Shown in pieces: positions 35,235 to 48,400 of a stretch of 64,000 nucleotides of DNA (the stretch's first letter is position 1; each line of letters begins with the position of its first letter). The notes beneath the pieces were generated by a model. It ran no database searches and was not told the DNA's origin. It saw only the letters and a list, made by a program, of their open reading frames with translations. This DNA comes from Cymbomonas tetramitiformis. Its lineage: Eukaryota; Chlorophyta; Pyramimonadophyceae; Pyramimonadales; Pyramimonadaceae. The stretch spans positions 42,016 through 106,015 of the forward strand of contig LGRX02025811.1 in NCBI GenBank assembly GCA_001247695.2, given 5' to 3'. The position numbers were made by a program, and so were the translations under genes.

Positions 35235-38200
35235 TACATACTTTTAAAACCCATATGCTGATCTGATTCCCAACTTGAGTTCACCAGGTAAGTTTGCGTG
35301 GGCTGTTTGCTGGGGTCAGAGTTGTCAGATCATATTGCGTTCGATAATGCCAGGCCTGAAAAACATTCCCCAAAGTGCAACAGTCGCGTCACTGCAAGGC
35401 TGAGGTGCAAGTACATATAGAACAGTAAAAAGTACTAACTACTGTTTATACTATGACAGCTTGAAAAAGACAGGTTAGATGTGCATATCAATAATACGAC
35501 TAGCCGCTTGCGTGTCATCTCTGGTTTAACTGTCAGTTTGAGAACTGTTAACATCCTGGTTCGGCGACTCAGTATAACTTTTGAGATTCCTCTGCAGTTT
35601 GCAAGGCTGACAACTACATATCTTCATGTCTATCTTAGGAGGGCCTGGAGCCTTTGGACTCTGTGCAGACTTCGTTTTTGGCCTACTACTGCTGCAGCCT
35701 TCTCCGCTCTTAGACACGTGTGTCGGGACCTTAGAATTTATAGTCTGCAGGAGAAAGGGACGTTGCTCGTGAGCTTATATGATGATCCCCTAGCAGCACT
35801 GAGCATGTTGTATGCATGGAGCAAGTCATTCATAAATGTGACAGTGCTGTGCCATTTGGGAGCACTATCGATATCCCGCAAAAGTAAGCCACCTATCACA
35901 GCTTCCAAGAATTTTACACGGCGCTCCTAAGTTATCAGGCAGTGCATACACCCCCGATGGTCTGGCTACTGCGTGCGTCCTGAGGTGGGACCGCGTTCTG
36001 AATTGGAGATGGTGCACCTGTGTATGTGCCAGAATCTGACGTTTTTGGCCAAAACCCTAACCCAGTTAGGGTTCTGCTGGATTTTGAACATCAACAGTCA
36101 ACAGTCGGAATCGGGCTGCGAATTTTTGCAGCGATTTAAAAAACCCATCGCGCGAGGACCCAAACGAAAAAAAAATGGCTTTCAACATATCATGACCGAG
36201 CTATTCACTGTGCCCACTGGTGACGCTTGCGTCAGATTTGATGTCAATTCTGGGCACACGCTTGCAAGGCATCCAAATGGCAGATTGAAGTGGTGGCATT
36301 AAAGCCACGTAGAGTACCGATCGATTTTTAATTCCTTGGCTTTACAGAACTTGATTATATGTAAATCTCTTCCAACTATGCAACCTTTTCCCTACAAGCT
36401 ATAAAATATTGCATGAAATTCGGGTTTGTATAGATATAAAGTGAGGCGTTTGGCCACCCACTGGCCCAGACATATGTGCACCATCTCATTGGTGCCATTT
36501 TCTGTCAGAAGCTCTTTGACAGTCTGGATCATCACGTATCAGAATGCAGACCACGGTACAGTCTGATAGCTAGGTATCGCACACATTACAGACAATGTTA
36601 GCCGGTATTTGCGTCGTATGTACTTGCAAGCGTTTCAATTCTTAACGATCAATCGAAACTTGTTCTTTATGAGTTGCGATGCTGGGAGAAAGACCCGTAA
36701 CTTCGGCATTTTTTTTTACACTGCGACGCGTCACATTCGCAGTCTTATCGAGTGACACAAGCAATTTGACGTAGTAGCTTGCGCAATGTACAGGGGATGC
36801 ACTCTCCAGGGCTGGCGACACGCAAACTATCAAGACTTCAGATGCCCAAATGGTGATGCGGATTTTCCATAATTTGCCGGCTTCCCCGTCTGACCTCTGG
36901 GAAAACCGGCGGTCATAATAGCAGGTCAGCCACGTCTGAGACTATCAAAGCTACAATGGTATCAGTTCGAACTGTCAGTGTAGGATTTGACCGACGCCCG
37001 ATCAACGCTTTGAATATCCCGGTAAAACTCCTTGTTTATTGTGACAGTCTGGAAAAAAAGAACAAGAGGACAAGACTGAGCACGACCTTTGCCGATTTGA
37101 CGCGCCGAACATTATGAGAATACTAGTGCGCTTTAATATGTTTTGCCTAAGCGGTGCTAAAGTCTGAGATCGCTGTGAGCCCGACGAACAGCCCAGTTCA
37201 CTGAATCGCCATTGAAGATAGTGCAGCTCTTCCTGGCAAAAGTAGCACTGTTGCCAACGGTGTACGACAATTGGCAACGTGCTTCAAATTCCAGGCTGGA
37301 TTTTGGCCTCGTGCATCTAAAAGCATCAAGACCTGCTCACAGTTTCCCGACATGTGGACTATGCTATGCCACTCAGGGTCTCACTGTAGGTTTTGGAGGA
37401 TACCTCAATTACGAATGCGCCTCGGTGCCGCAGGCGTATGAGATTACAACAAAACCCCGGTGAGGTTGTTTGAAGCTCTCTCAGATAGAGTACCGTCCTT
37501 AACACGGTGGAAACTCAAAGGATGACTCTTAGGAAGTCGGACGGGTGTTTACCCGGCCGAAATCTGAAAAGAAGGAAATCTTAGTAACCGTCGCAGAGAA
37601 GCTACTAAGTATTACTGTTGTTGGCTGGGAAGACAGTCTTAGCCTGACAGTGCCATGCAACACACATATGTCGATGTCTTTTCATCTTAGAAAACTATGT
37701 GGCAAAGGCACGCTGTCGCAACTTCTTTTCGTAATTTCGCTTACGTGAGGGTCGATCCCATTGGAGGGTGTAGGAACTCGATCTTTTCGTCCGACCAGAA
37801 ATCTTGGTGGTGACAACTCGCGGATGGCATGGGTTCAAAATAAAAAGGCGAAATTCACACAAGTATAGACGGGTGCGACACAGGATAGTGGGGAAACCTA
37901 CAAATGCAATTTCAGTATTATTAGCACACATATATGCACCGTCGTAGTCTACGACGATGCACAGTGCGGTGATATCACTGCATCCATTGCGCGATACAGA
38001 CTGTGCCGGGTGCAGCACTTCGGAGAATGAAAATTGAAACGGCGGGCTTCAGTAGCATGAGTATGGATCCGTCATTATCAGCTCCAAGCGACAGTGAAAT
38101 TCAAGTCACGGCGTCAGACACCGTAGTCGTCTCCCGACGATATTATGATAACGACAGTAGCACGTAGCATTTAAAGAAACATTTGTCGCTGGTAATTCTT

Positions 38201-38495
38201 TCAGCTGGGCCTTCGGGCCGGGAATGTCAGAGGGAGCCTCAGGGATTACTGCTCACCAGGTTTATGAATAGAGCTTTCAGGTATCTTTGAATTTTATTTT
38301 TGCAGCTTGTATAGGTTTCCTTCAATTTGGTTGTTATACTCGACCACTATGGCCTACTACCGCTACCGTAGGGTTTGGATGATTTTGATGAAATAAATGC
38401 GTGCATTCCTGTCGTGTGTGTCACTATGCAGTGACACACACGAAGTGTGACACGTCTCAGACGAGAGCGTTCGATGTAAACAAAAACATCTACAG
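35235..38495. other. Gene-poor spacer between the gene array and the transposon array
   Basis: I find no open frame with recognisable protein features; the longest, at 35481-35930, has no domain-like pattern. A perfect palindrome-type hairpin lies at about 38414-38444 (TGTGTGTCACT and AGTGACACACA arms, 4-nt loop), and a short inverted repeat of CCCTAAC/GTTAGGG lies near 36055-36072. The 5' flank of gene 3 should lie at 35235-35400; a TTTTAAAAG word sits about 10 bp upstream of its ATG. Confidence 0.4.
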
Positions 38496-38554
38496 TACCT
38501 ACCTGTGATCCTGTCGTGTGTCACACTCGACTGATCTGTATACTGTACAGTGCA

Positions 38555-38769
38555 GTAAGCCTTATAATGATAATGGCGGTGGTCCCGGTCAATTATCATT
38601 ATAAGGCTTATATCATTATAGGACTTACTAAGCCTTATAATGATAATTATCATTATAGGCCCTTATAATGATAATTATCATTATAGGCCTTATAATGATA
38701 ATTATCATTATAGGCCCCTATAATGATAATTATCATTATAGGCCCCTATAATGATAATTTATCATTATA
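38555..38769. repeat. Left subterminal palindrome array of the pogo-like element
   Basis: About seven AT-rich units occur, several being perfect 22-bp palindromes built from TATAATGATAA and its complement and separated by GGCC-type spacers. The array makes up the inner part of the inverted terminal region and recurs in each copy (about 42042-42256 and 45529-45743). Confidence 0.85.
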
Positions 38770-39276
38770 CTGCGGAACAACCCATAACACCCATGGGTAT
38801 CAGATTTTGGGTTTTAGTTATCCTATCCCAACAAACAATATATTGTTGTGTTTGTCCATGCAAGAACGATATGTATGCAAAGTTTCCCTATTATTTGCGG
38901 TAAGCACATAGGCACAAGAAATTGTCACATCGCACCTGGAGGGGCTCTAAAATGGGGATTTGGGTTAGGGTTTCAAAGTATTGATATATTTAACATAAAA
39001 CTATGATATATATATGTGTCTAAACACAATTCGATGTCGAGGGAAACGATGGTCTAATCCATTTTCCATGATTCGCACGGGTTCGGATGCTATTTTGGCT
39101 GAAACCCTATGGGGTGTCGCCGCGAAACATGCATGACCCATCTACACGTCACTTTAATTATGCCCAATGGTATCTTCCCTAGCGGGGTATGATTCCGCTT
39201 GTATCCTAACCATTATTTATGCACGTGCTTTCTTTTCATCATTTTAAGTAGCACAGATATTGCTCACTATACATTC

Positions 39277-41605
39277 TCACTTAAATCTAGCGCTCTCTTC
39301 CTCACTGCTGTATTCTACCTCGTCCTGGTCCGGGGACCACTTTTGCGCCCGCCCATCATAACCCATGGTCCGCACATTCCGCTGGGTGTAGCTTTCCTGA
39401 ACTACAGAACTAGGAACAGTCTCCGTTTCGGGAAGCTGGGTCTCATCTTCCCATGCACCAAGCTCAGCAACCTGCTCCTTTGCACAATTTGCCGGCGGAG
39501 TCCCATCCTCCCCATCACTAACTGATAGCTCAACATCCTGCTTACCAGCACCACCTGCCACCTCCATCTCATCTTCCCCATCACTAGCGGACAGCTCGGC
39601 ATCCGGCTCCTCTGCACTAGTTCCCTGCACTTCCATGCCACAAATGTCCCCATACGTGGGATCCTGCTCACAAGCCACATCGAACTCTTCATCAGAAGGT
39701 ACTGCAGAAGGTGTGGGTGCATCCCTCACGACTCTTTGGAAATAAGAGTGCATGGACCGTTGTAGCAGTCCAGCAGGAATGAATGCCCGTTGCAAGTCGT
39801 AATGCAGACGCCCCAAGGTGTCAACCGCCGCGTCTCCCAACGTGGCGGCATTGTCTTGGGTGAACTTCTCCAGCACTTTCACTGTCTGACGTGCTTGTGC
39901 TAGGGTAGCACTAGGCGGAATATCCACGAGAGGATCTTGCTCACGGTTCTCCTCGTCTGAGGATTCACCAGAGACATCGGACTCCACACCTATCCCAAGA
40001 CGTCACAAAGTCACACGCATGCATTGAAAAAAAAACACGACATATACACTCAGAAGGGCGAAGGTATAGTACATTTGTGGGTTCCTTACCAGTGTCCAAT
40101 GCTTCTGCAACGAGAGCCTCGTCGTTTACCACGTCCTCCACCTCGTCCTCGTCAGGGTCATGAATGAAGGTCGCGACATCTGAATTGTCCAGCTTCAGGT
40201 GCCCCAACAAGCGGGCCAATAACTCGACGCATTGAGCAGCTTCAGCGGGCACATCCAAACGCCCCACCTTGAGGCCACGTCGCGACCCAATAGCCTCAGA
40301 ATCTGCCCGAGCATCTAACTCGTCCAAGAGTGGCAAAATGCCTGCCCTCCGCCAGCAGTTACGCACGCACTCCTCGGTCACCTCGTCCCAAGCACCCTTA
40401 CACATTCCCAAAGCTGTGCGTATTTCGGGCTTGAAGTTCTCCAAATTCGCACCCTCTTCCTCTAACTCAGCAACAAGCAAAGTCAAAAAGCGACGCTTAT
40501 AGTAAGCCTTGAGGGCGGCTATCATGCCTTGGTCTGCTGGTTGCGCGTGGGAGGTGGCGTTGGGGTCAAAGAAGACGACCGAGACATTCCGCCAGACATA
40601 CCCAGAGCACCCCAAGTCACGAATCCATTTGGGTAGGGGCTTCGCATTGTTGGGGCGAATGTGCGAGCCGGCGTTGTCAAGGAATAACAGTTCTTCCCCA
40701 GACCCAACCCAGCTGCCAAACAAATGCAGAAAATGTGTGAACGTATCACCAGTTTGCCAAGCCTTGGTGGAATGCGTGTAGGGGATGCCTATGTTTGAAG
40801 GGGTCCACTTCTTCCCAAAGCAACGAGGACGTTTCGCTTTGCCGATCGCTAGCAAGGGAAACTTATGTCCAGACGCCGAAGTCGTGACACACAGCGTGAA
40901 ACGATCCTTCGCCAGCTTGCGACCAGATCGCTTGCGAGTAGCAAGCGAGCGACTTGGAAGTCGCTTCCAGAATAAGCCGGTCTCGTCCATGTTATGCGTA
41001 TGATCGAGGCCAAAGTGTTTGATTAAAGGTGGACCATACCGACGAATGTTCGCGACGCTCTCCAAGTCAGCGCTGTTGGCCTCTCCATGTTGTGGCTGGA
41101 AGCTGATACCCCGAGAGCGCTTAAAGCGATGCAACCAATCCAAAGAGTATTTGAAGTTCTCAGGAAGAGGGTTACCCGCATCGGCCAAAGCGGTTCCAAG
41201 CGTTTGCGCCTTCGCAATAATGATGTCGTCGGAAAGAGGGGCCCCTTTGGCTTCCATCCTCGCGAACCATGATTCAAGGGACTTGTTGAGGGAGTCCACA
41301 TTACTCTTCCTTTGCTTGGTCTTGGCCAACTGGTAGGTGGACTTATCCTCGGCTGCCTTCTGAATATGAGCCTTACTTTTAAGCACAGCCTGAATAGTGG
41401 GCTGCGCTGGCTCTTTTTCCAGTTCGAACTCTATCTGCGCTCTCACAGCAAGCGCCTTCTGCGTAGGGAGACGTCCATCGGCGTCAGGCACGTTCCATTC
41501 GATGATCGTGAGGCGTTGCTTATCGGTCAGCTTTTGTCGCTTCGAACCTTTTGCGAGAACCGTGCCCACCTTCCTGCCCCTGGTCTTGGGTGCGGTCGCC
41601 GACAT
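39277..41605 (-). CDS. Pogo/Tigger-like transposase, copy 1
   Basis: DDE transposase predicted from two exons, 41605-40090 and 39989-39277, with a 100-bp phase-1 intron (donor GTAAGG, acceptor TAG), 742 residues. Order: basic N-terminus with a psq-type helix-turn-helix (KLTDKQRLTIIEW, QKALAVRAQIEF); a CENP-B-type DNA-binding region (LESWFARMEAKGAPLSDDII ... YSLDWLHRFKRSRGIS); catalytic core with NMDETGLFWK (first Asp), LLFLDNAGSH (second Asp) and QPADQGMI (third Asp), the DDD pattern of pogo elements; then an acidic second exon rich in SDGEDE. The start is the ATG at 41605; the frame is open further upstream but without features. The copy looks intact. A domesticated CENP-B-like protein is possible, but TA-flanked inverted ends favour a transposon. 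Confidence 0.85.
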
Positions 41606-41726
41606 GGTGATGTTGGAAAAGAAATAAGGGAAACAATGGACACGTAAAGATTTTGTGTACAGTAACAGATTTTGTGACAGAGATGCCCGTGCCCAATGAA
41701 CGTCGGCAGAGAGTCGAATCTTCAAC

Positions 41727-41737
41727 AGTATAAATAG
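41727..41737 (-). promoter_or_regulatory. TATA-box-like site upstream of transposase (copies 1-3)
   Basis: The - strand reads CTATTTATACTG about 125 bp upstream of the transposase ATG, immediately next to the terminal palindrome array. It is conserved at the equivalent places in copies 2 (about 45214-45224) and 3 (about 48701-48711). Confidence 0.35.
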
Positions 41738-41738
41738 T

Positions 41739-41970
41739 CTTATAATGATAATTTATCATTATAGCTATAATGATAAATTATCATTATAGGCCTTATAATG
41801 ATAATTATCATTATAAGGCCTTATAATGATAGTATCATTACAAGCCTTATAATGATAATTTATCATTATAGCTATAATGATAAATTATCATTATAAGGCT
41901 TGCCAACTTGGTGGTCTCGGTCGGGTATCATTATAAGGCTTATATCATTATAGGACTTATCATTATAAGG
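41739..41970. repeat. Right subterminal palindrome array of the pogo-like element
   Basis: Counterpart of the left array, with variants including a unit with a changed centre (GATAGTATC). It shares the phrase GGTCTCGGTCGG or a close variant with the left end, so the inverted terminal region is longer than the 25-bp outer repeat. It recurs at about 45226-45457 and 48713-48944. Confidence 0.85.
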
Positions 41971-41982
41971 CTTACTGTACTG

Positions 41983-44900
41983 TACCTACCTGTGATCCTG
42001 TCGTGTGTCACACTCGACTGATCTGTATACTGTACAGTGCAGTAAGCCTTATAATGATAATGGCGGTGGTCTCGGTCAATTATCATTATAAGGCTTATAT
42101 CATTATAGGACTTACTAAGCCTTATAATGATAATTATCATTATAGGCCCTTATAATGATAATTATCATTATAGGCCTTATAATGATAATTATCATTATAG
42201 GCCCCTATAATGATAATTATCATTATAGGCCCCTATAATGATAATTTATCATTATACTGCGGAACAACCCATAACACCCATGGGTATCAGATTTTGGGTT
42301 TTAGTTATCCTATCCCAACAAACAATATATTGTTGTGTTTGTCCATGCAAGAACGATATGTATGCAAAGTTTCCCTATTATTTGCGGTAAGCACATAGGC
42401 ACAAGAAATTGTCACATCGCACCTGGAGGGGCTCTAAAATGGGGATTTGGGTTAGGGTTTCAAAGTATTGATATATTTAACATAAAACTATGATATATAT
42501 ATGTGTCTAAACACAATTCGATGTCGAGGGAAACGATGGTCTAATCCATTTTCCATGATTCGCACGGGTTCGGATGCTATTTTGGCTGAAACCCTATGGG
42601 GTGTCGCCGCGAAACATGCATGACCCATCTACACGTCACTTTAATTATGCCCAATGGTATCTTCCCTAGCGGGGTATGATTCCGCTTGTATCCTAACCAT
42701 TATTTATGCACGTGCTTTCTTTTCATCATTTTAAGTAGCACAGATATTGCTCACTATACATTCTCACTTAAATCTAGCGCTCTCTTCCTCACTGCTGTAT
42801 TCTACCTCGTCCTGGTCCGGGGACCACTTTTGCGCCCGCCCATCATAACCCATGGTCCGCACATTCCGCTGGGTGTAGCTTTCCTGAACTACAGAACTAG
42901 GAACAGTCTCCGTTTCGGGAAGCTGGGTCTCATCTTCCCATGCACCAAGCTCAGCAACCTGCTCCTTTGCACAATTTGCCGGCGGAGTCCCATCCTCCCC
43001 ATCACTAACTGATAGCTCAACATCCTGCTTACCAGCACCACCTGCCACCTCCATCTCATCTTCCCCATCACTAGCGGACAGCTCGGCATCCGGCTCCTCT
43101 GCACTAGTTCCCTGCACTTCCATGCCACAAATGTCCCCATACGTGGGGTCCTGCTCACAAGCCACATCGAACTCTTCATCAGAAGGTACTGCAGAAGGTG
43201 TGGGTGCATCCCTCACGACTCTTTGGAAATAAGAGTGCATGGACCGTTGTAGCAGTCCAGCAGGAATGAATGCCCGTTGCAAGTCGTAATGCAGACGCCC
43301 CAAGGTGTCAACCGCCGCGTCTCCCAACGTGGCGGCATTGTCTTGGGTGAACTTCTCCAGCACTTTCACTGCCTGACGTGCTTGTGCTAGGGTAGCACTA
43401 GGCGGAATATCCACGAGAGGATCTTGCTCACGGTTCTCCTCGTCTGAGGATTCACCAGAGACATCGGACTCCACACCTATCCCAAGACGTCACAAAGTCA
43501 CACGCATGCATTGAAAAAAAAACACGACATATACACTCAGAAGGGCGAAGGTATAGTACATTTGTGGGTTCCTTACCAGTGTCCAATGCTTCTGCAACGA
43601 GAGCCTCGTCGTTTACCACGTCCTCCACCTCGTCCTCGTCAGGGTCATGAATGAAGGTCGCGACATCTGAATTGTCCAGCTTCAGGTGCCCCAACAAGCG
43701 GGCCAATAACTCGACGCATTGAGCAGCTTCAGCGGGCACATCCAAACGCCCCACCTTGAGGCCACGTCGCGACCCAATAGCCTCAGAATCTGCCCGAGCA
43801 TCTAACTCGTCCAAGAGTGGCAAAATGCCTGCCCTCCGCCAGCAGTTACGCACGCACTCCTCGGTCACCTCGTCCCAAGCACCCTTACACATTCCCAAAG
43901 CTGTGCGTATTTCGGGCTTGAAGTTCTCCAAATTCGCACCCTCTTCCTCTAACTCAGCAACAAGCAAAGTCAAAAAGCGACGCTTATAGTAAGCCTTGAG
44001 GGCGGCTATCATGCCTTGGTCTGCTGGTTGCGCGTGGGAGGTGGCGTTGGGGTCAAAGAAGACGACCGAGACATTCCGCCAGACATACCCAGAGCACCCC
44101 AAGTCACGAATCCATTTGGGTAGGGGCTTCGCATTGTTGGGGCGAATGTGCGAGCCGGCGTTGTCAAGGAATAACAGTTCTTCCCCAGACCCAACCCAGC
44201 TGCCAAACAAATGCAGAAAATGTGTGAACGTATCACCAGTTTGCCAAGCCTTGGTGGAATGCGTGTAGGGGATGCCTATGTTTGAAGGGGTCCACTTCTT
44301 CCCAAAGCAACGAGGACGTTTCGCTTTGCCGATCGCTAGCAAGGGAAACTTATGTCCAGACGCCGAAGTCGTGACACACAGCGTGAAACGATCCTTCGCC
44401 AGCTTGCGACCAGATCGCTTGCGAGTAGCAAGCGAGCGACTTGGAAGTCGCTTCCAGAATAAGCCGGTCTCGTCCATGTTATGCGTATGATCGAGGCCAA
44501 AGTGTTTGATTAAAGGTGGACCATACCGACGAATGTTCGCGACGCTCTCCAAGTCAGCGCTGTTGGCCTCTCCATGTTGTGGCTGGAAGCTGATACCCCG
44601 AGAGCGCTTAAAGCGATGCAACCAATCCAAAGAGTATTTGAAGTTCTCAGGAAGAGGGTTACCCGCATCGGCCAAAGCGGTTCCAAGCGTTTGCGCCTTC
44701 GCAATAATGATGTCGTCGGAAAGAGGGGCCCCTTTGGCTTCCATCCTCGCGAACCATGATTCAAGGGACTTGTTGAGGGAGTCCACATTACTCTTCCTTT
44801 GCTTGGTCTTGGCCAACTGGTAGGTGGACTTATCCTCGGCTGCCTTCTGAATATGAGCCTTACTTTTAAGCACAGCCTGAATAGTGGGCTGCGCTGGCTC

Positions 44901-45469
44901 TTTTTCCAGTTCGAACTCTATCTGCGCTCTCACAGCAAGCGCCTTCTGCGTAGGGAGACGTCCATCGGCGTCAGGCACGTTCCATTCGATGATCGTGAGG
45001 CGTTGCTTATCGGTCAGCTTTTGTCGCTTCGAACCTTTTGCGAGAACCGTGCCCACCTTCCTGCCCCTGGTCTTGGGTGCGGTCGCCGACATGGTGATGT
45101 TGGAAAAGAAATAAGGGAAACAATGGACACGTAAAGATTTTGTGTACAGTAACAGATTTTGTGACAGAGATGCCCGTGCCCAATGAACGTCGGCAGAGAG
45201 TCGAATCTTCAACAGTATAAATAGTCTTATAATGATAATTTATCATTATAGCTATAATGATAAATTATCATTATAGGCCTTATAATGATAATTATCATTA
45301 TAAGGCCTTATAATGATAGTATCATTACAAGCCTTATAATGATAATTTATCATTATAGCTATAATGATAAATTATCATTATAAGGCTTGCCAACTTGGTG
45401 GTCTCGGTCGGGTATCATTATAAGGCTTATATCATTATAGGACTTATCATTATAAGGCTTACTGTACTG
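41983..45469 (-). mobile_element. Pogo-like DNA transposon, copy 2, with 52-bp leader
   Basis: The element proper is 42035-45469. The 52-bp leader 41983-42034 begins and ends with TA and is the same sequence that precedes copy 1. This copy is nearly identical to copy 1, apart from one A-for-T residue in the second exon and a few base changes. Confidence 0.85.
42764..45092 (-). CDS. Pogo/Tigger-like transposase, copy 2
   Basis: Exons 45092-43577 and 43476-42764, with splice sites and all three catalytic aspartates as in copy 1. It differs from copy 1 by a T-to-A residue in the QARQ segment of the acidic second exon. It appears intact and translatable. Confidence 0.85.
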
Positions 45470-48400
45470 TACCTACCTGTGATCCTGTCGTGTGTCACAC
45501 TCGACTGATCTGTATACTGTACAGTGCAGTAAGCCTTATAATGATAATGGCGGTGGTCTCGGTCAATTATCATTATAAGGCTTATATCATTATAGGACTT
45601 ACTAAGCCTTATAATGATAATTATCATTATAGGCCCTTATAATGATAATTATCATTATAGGCCTTATAATGATAATTATCATTATAGGCCCCTATAATGA
45701 TAATTATCATTATAGGCCCCTATAATGATAATTTATCATTATACTGCGGAACAACCCATAACACCCATGGGTATCAGATTTTGGGTTTTAGTTATCCTAT
45801 CCCAACAAACAATATATTGTTGTGTTTGTCCATGCAAGAACGATATGTATGCAAAGTTTCCCTATTATTTGCGGTAAGCACATAGGCACAAGAAATTGTC
45901 ACATCGCACCTGGAGGGGCTCTAAAATGGGGATTTGGGTTAGGGTTTCAAAGTATTGATATATTTAACATAAAACTATGATATATATATGTGTCTAAACA
46001 CAATTCGATGTCGAGGGAAACGATGGTCTAATCCATTTTCCATGATTCGCACGGGTTCGGATGCTATTTTGGCTGAAACCCTATGGGGTGTCGCCGCGAA
46101 ACATGCATGACCCATCTACACGTCACTTTAATTATGCCCAATGGTATCTTCCCTAGCGGGGTATGATTCCGCTTGTATCCTAACCATTATTTATGCACGT
46201 GCTTTCTTTTCATCATTTTAAGTAGCACAGATATTGCTCACTATACATTCTCACTTAAATCTAGCGCTCTCTTCCTCACTGCTGTATTCTACCTCGTCCT
46301 GGTCCGGGGACCACTTTTGCGCCCGCCCATCATAACCCATGGTCCGCACATTCCGCTGGGTGTAGCTTTCCTGAACTACAGAACTAGGAACAGTCTCCGT
46401 TTCGGGAAGCTGGGTCTCATCTTCCCATGCACCAAGCTCAGCAACCTGCTCCTTTGCACAATTTGCCGGCGGAGTCCCATCCTCCCCATCACTAACTGAT
46501 AGCTCAACATCCTGCTTACCAGCACCACCTGCCACCTCCATCTCATCTTCCCCATCACTAGCGGACAGCTCGGCATCCGGCTCCTCTGCACTAGTTCCCT
46601 GCACTTCCATGCCACAAATGTCCCCATACGTGGGGTCCTGCTCACAAGCCACATCGAACTCTTCATCAGAAGGTACTGCAGAAGGTGTGGGTGCATCCCT
46701 CACGACTCTTTGGAAATAAGAGTGCATGGACCGTTGTAGCAGTCCAGCAGGAATGAATGCCCGTTGCAAGTCGTAATGCAGACGCCCCAAGGTGTCAACC
46801 GCCGCGTCTCCCAACGTGGCGGCATTGTCTTGGGTGAACTTCTCCAGCACTTTCACTGTCTGACGTGCTTGTGCTAGGGTAGCACTAGGCGGAATATCCA
46901 CGAGAGGATCTTGCTCACGGTTCTCCTCGTCTGAGGATTCACCAGAGACATCGGACTCCACACCTATCCCAAGACGTCACAAAGTCACACGCATGCATTG
47001 AAAAAAAAACACGACATATACACTCAGAAGGGCGAAGGTATAGTACATTTGTGGGTTCCTTACCAGTGTCCAATGCTTCTGCAACGAGAGCCTCGTCGTT
47101 TACCACGTCCTCCACCTCGTCCTCGTCAGGGTCATGAATGAAGGTCGCGACATCTGAATTGTCCAGCTTCAGGTGCCCCAACAAGCGGGCCAATAACTCG
47201 ACGCATTGAGCAGCTTCAGCGGGCACATCCAAACGCCCCACCTTGAGGCCACGTCGCGACCCAATAGCCTCAGAATCTGCCCGAGCATCTAACTCGTCCA
47301 AGAGTGGCAAAATGCCTGCCCTCCGCCAGCAGTTACGCACGCACTCCTCGGTCACCTCGTCCCAAGCACCCTTACACATTCCCAAAGCTGTGCGTATTTC
47401 GGGCTTGAAGTTCTCCAAATTCGCACCCTCTTCCTCTAACTCAGCAACAAGCAAAGTCAAAAAGCGACGCTTATAGTAAGCCTTGAGGGCGGCTATCATG
47501 CCTTGGTCTGCTGGTTGCGCGTGGGAGGTGGCGTTGGGGTCAAAGAAGACGACCGAGACATTCCGCCAGACATACCCAGAGCACCCCAAGTCACGAATCC
47601 ATTTGGGTAGGGGCTTCGCATTGTTGGGGCGAATGTGCGAGCCGGCGTTGTCAAGGAATAACAGTTCTTCCCCAGATCCAACCCAGCTGCCAAACAAATG
47701 CAGAAAATGTGTGAACGTATCACCAGTTTGCCAAGCCTTGGTGGAATGCGTGTAGGGGATGCCTATGTTTGAAGGGGTCCACTTCTTCCCAAAGCAACGA
47801 GGACGTTTCGCTTTGCCGATCGCTAGCAAGGGAAACTTATGTCCAGACGCAGAAGTCGTGACACACAACGTGAAACGATCCTTCGCCAACTTGCGACCAG
47901 ATCGCTTGCGAGTAGCAAGCGAGCGACTTGGAAGTCGCTTCCAGAATAAGCCGGTCTCGTCCATGTTATGCGTATGATCGAGGCCAAAGTGTTTGATTAA
48001 AGGTGGACCATACCGACGAATGTTCGCGACGCTCTCCAAGTCAGCGCTCTTGGCCTCTCCATGTTGTGGCTGGAAGCTGATACCCCGAGAGCGCTTAAAG
48101 CGATGCAACCAATCCAAAGAGTATTTGAAGTTCTCAGGAAGAGGGTTACCCGCATCGGCCAAAGCGGTTCCAAGCGTTTGCGCCTTCGCAATAATGATGT
48201 CGTCGGAAAGAGGGGCCCATTTGGCTTCCATCCTCGCGAACCATGATTCAAGGGACTTGTTGAGGGAGTCCACATTACTCTTCCTTTGCTTGGTCTTGGC
48301 CAACTGGTAGGTGGACTTATCCTCGGCTGCCTTCTGAATATGAGCCTTACTTTTAAGCACAGCCTGAATAGTGGGCTGCGCTGGCTCTTTTTCCAGTTCG

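Larger units (their letters stand above)
38496..41982 (-). mobile_element. Pogo-like DNA transposon, copy 1, with 52-bp leader
   Basis: The element proper is 38548-41982 (3,435 bp). Its ends are inverted: the left begins CAGTGCAGTAAGCC and the right, read inward, CAGTACAGTAAGCC, each next to a TA dinucleotide (38546-38547 and 41983-41984), the target signature of Tc1/mariner/pogo elements. The 52 bp 38496-38547 are repeated before copies 2 and 3, so the unit of tandem repetition is 3,487 bp. Inside are arrays of AT-rich palindromes and a two-exon transposase gene. Confidence 0.85.

Noticed and set aside
35481..35930. + strand 149-codon open frame in the spacer
   Set aside because: No domain, no repeat conservation, no splice or promoter support. 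Length is within chance for this region.
38960..38975. GGGTTAGGG telomere-like word
   Set aside because: A single short match inside the pogo-like element, repeated only because the element is repeated.
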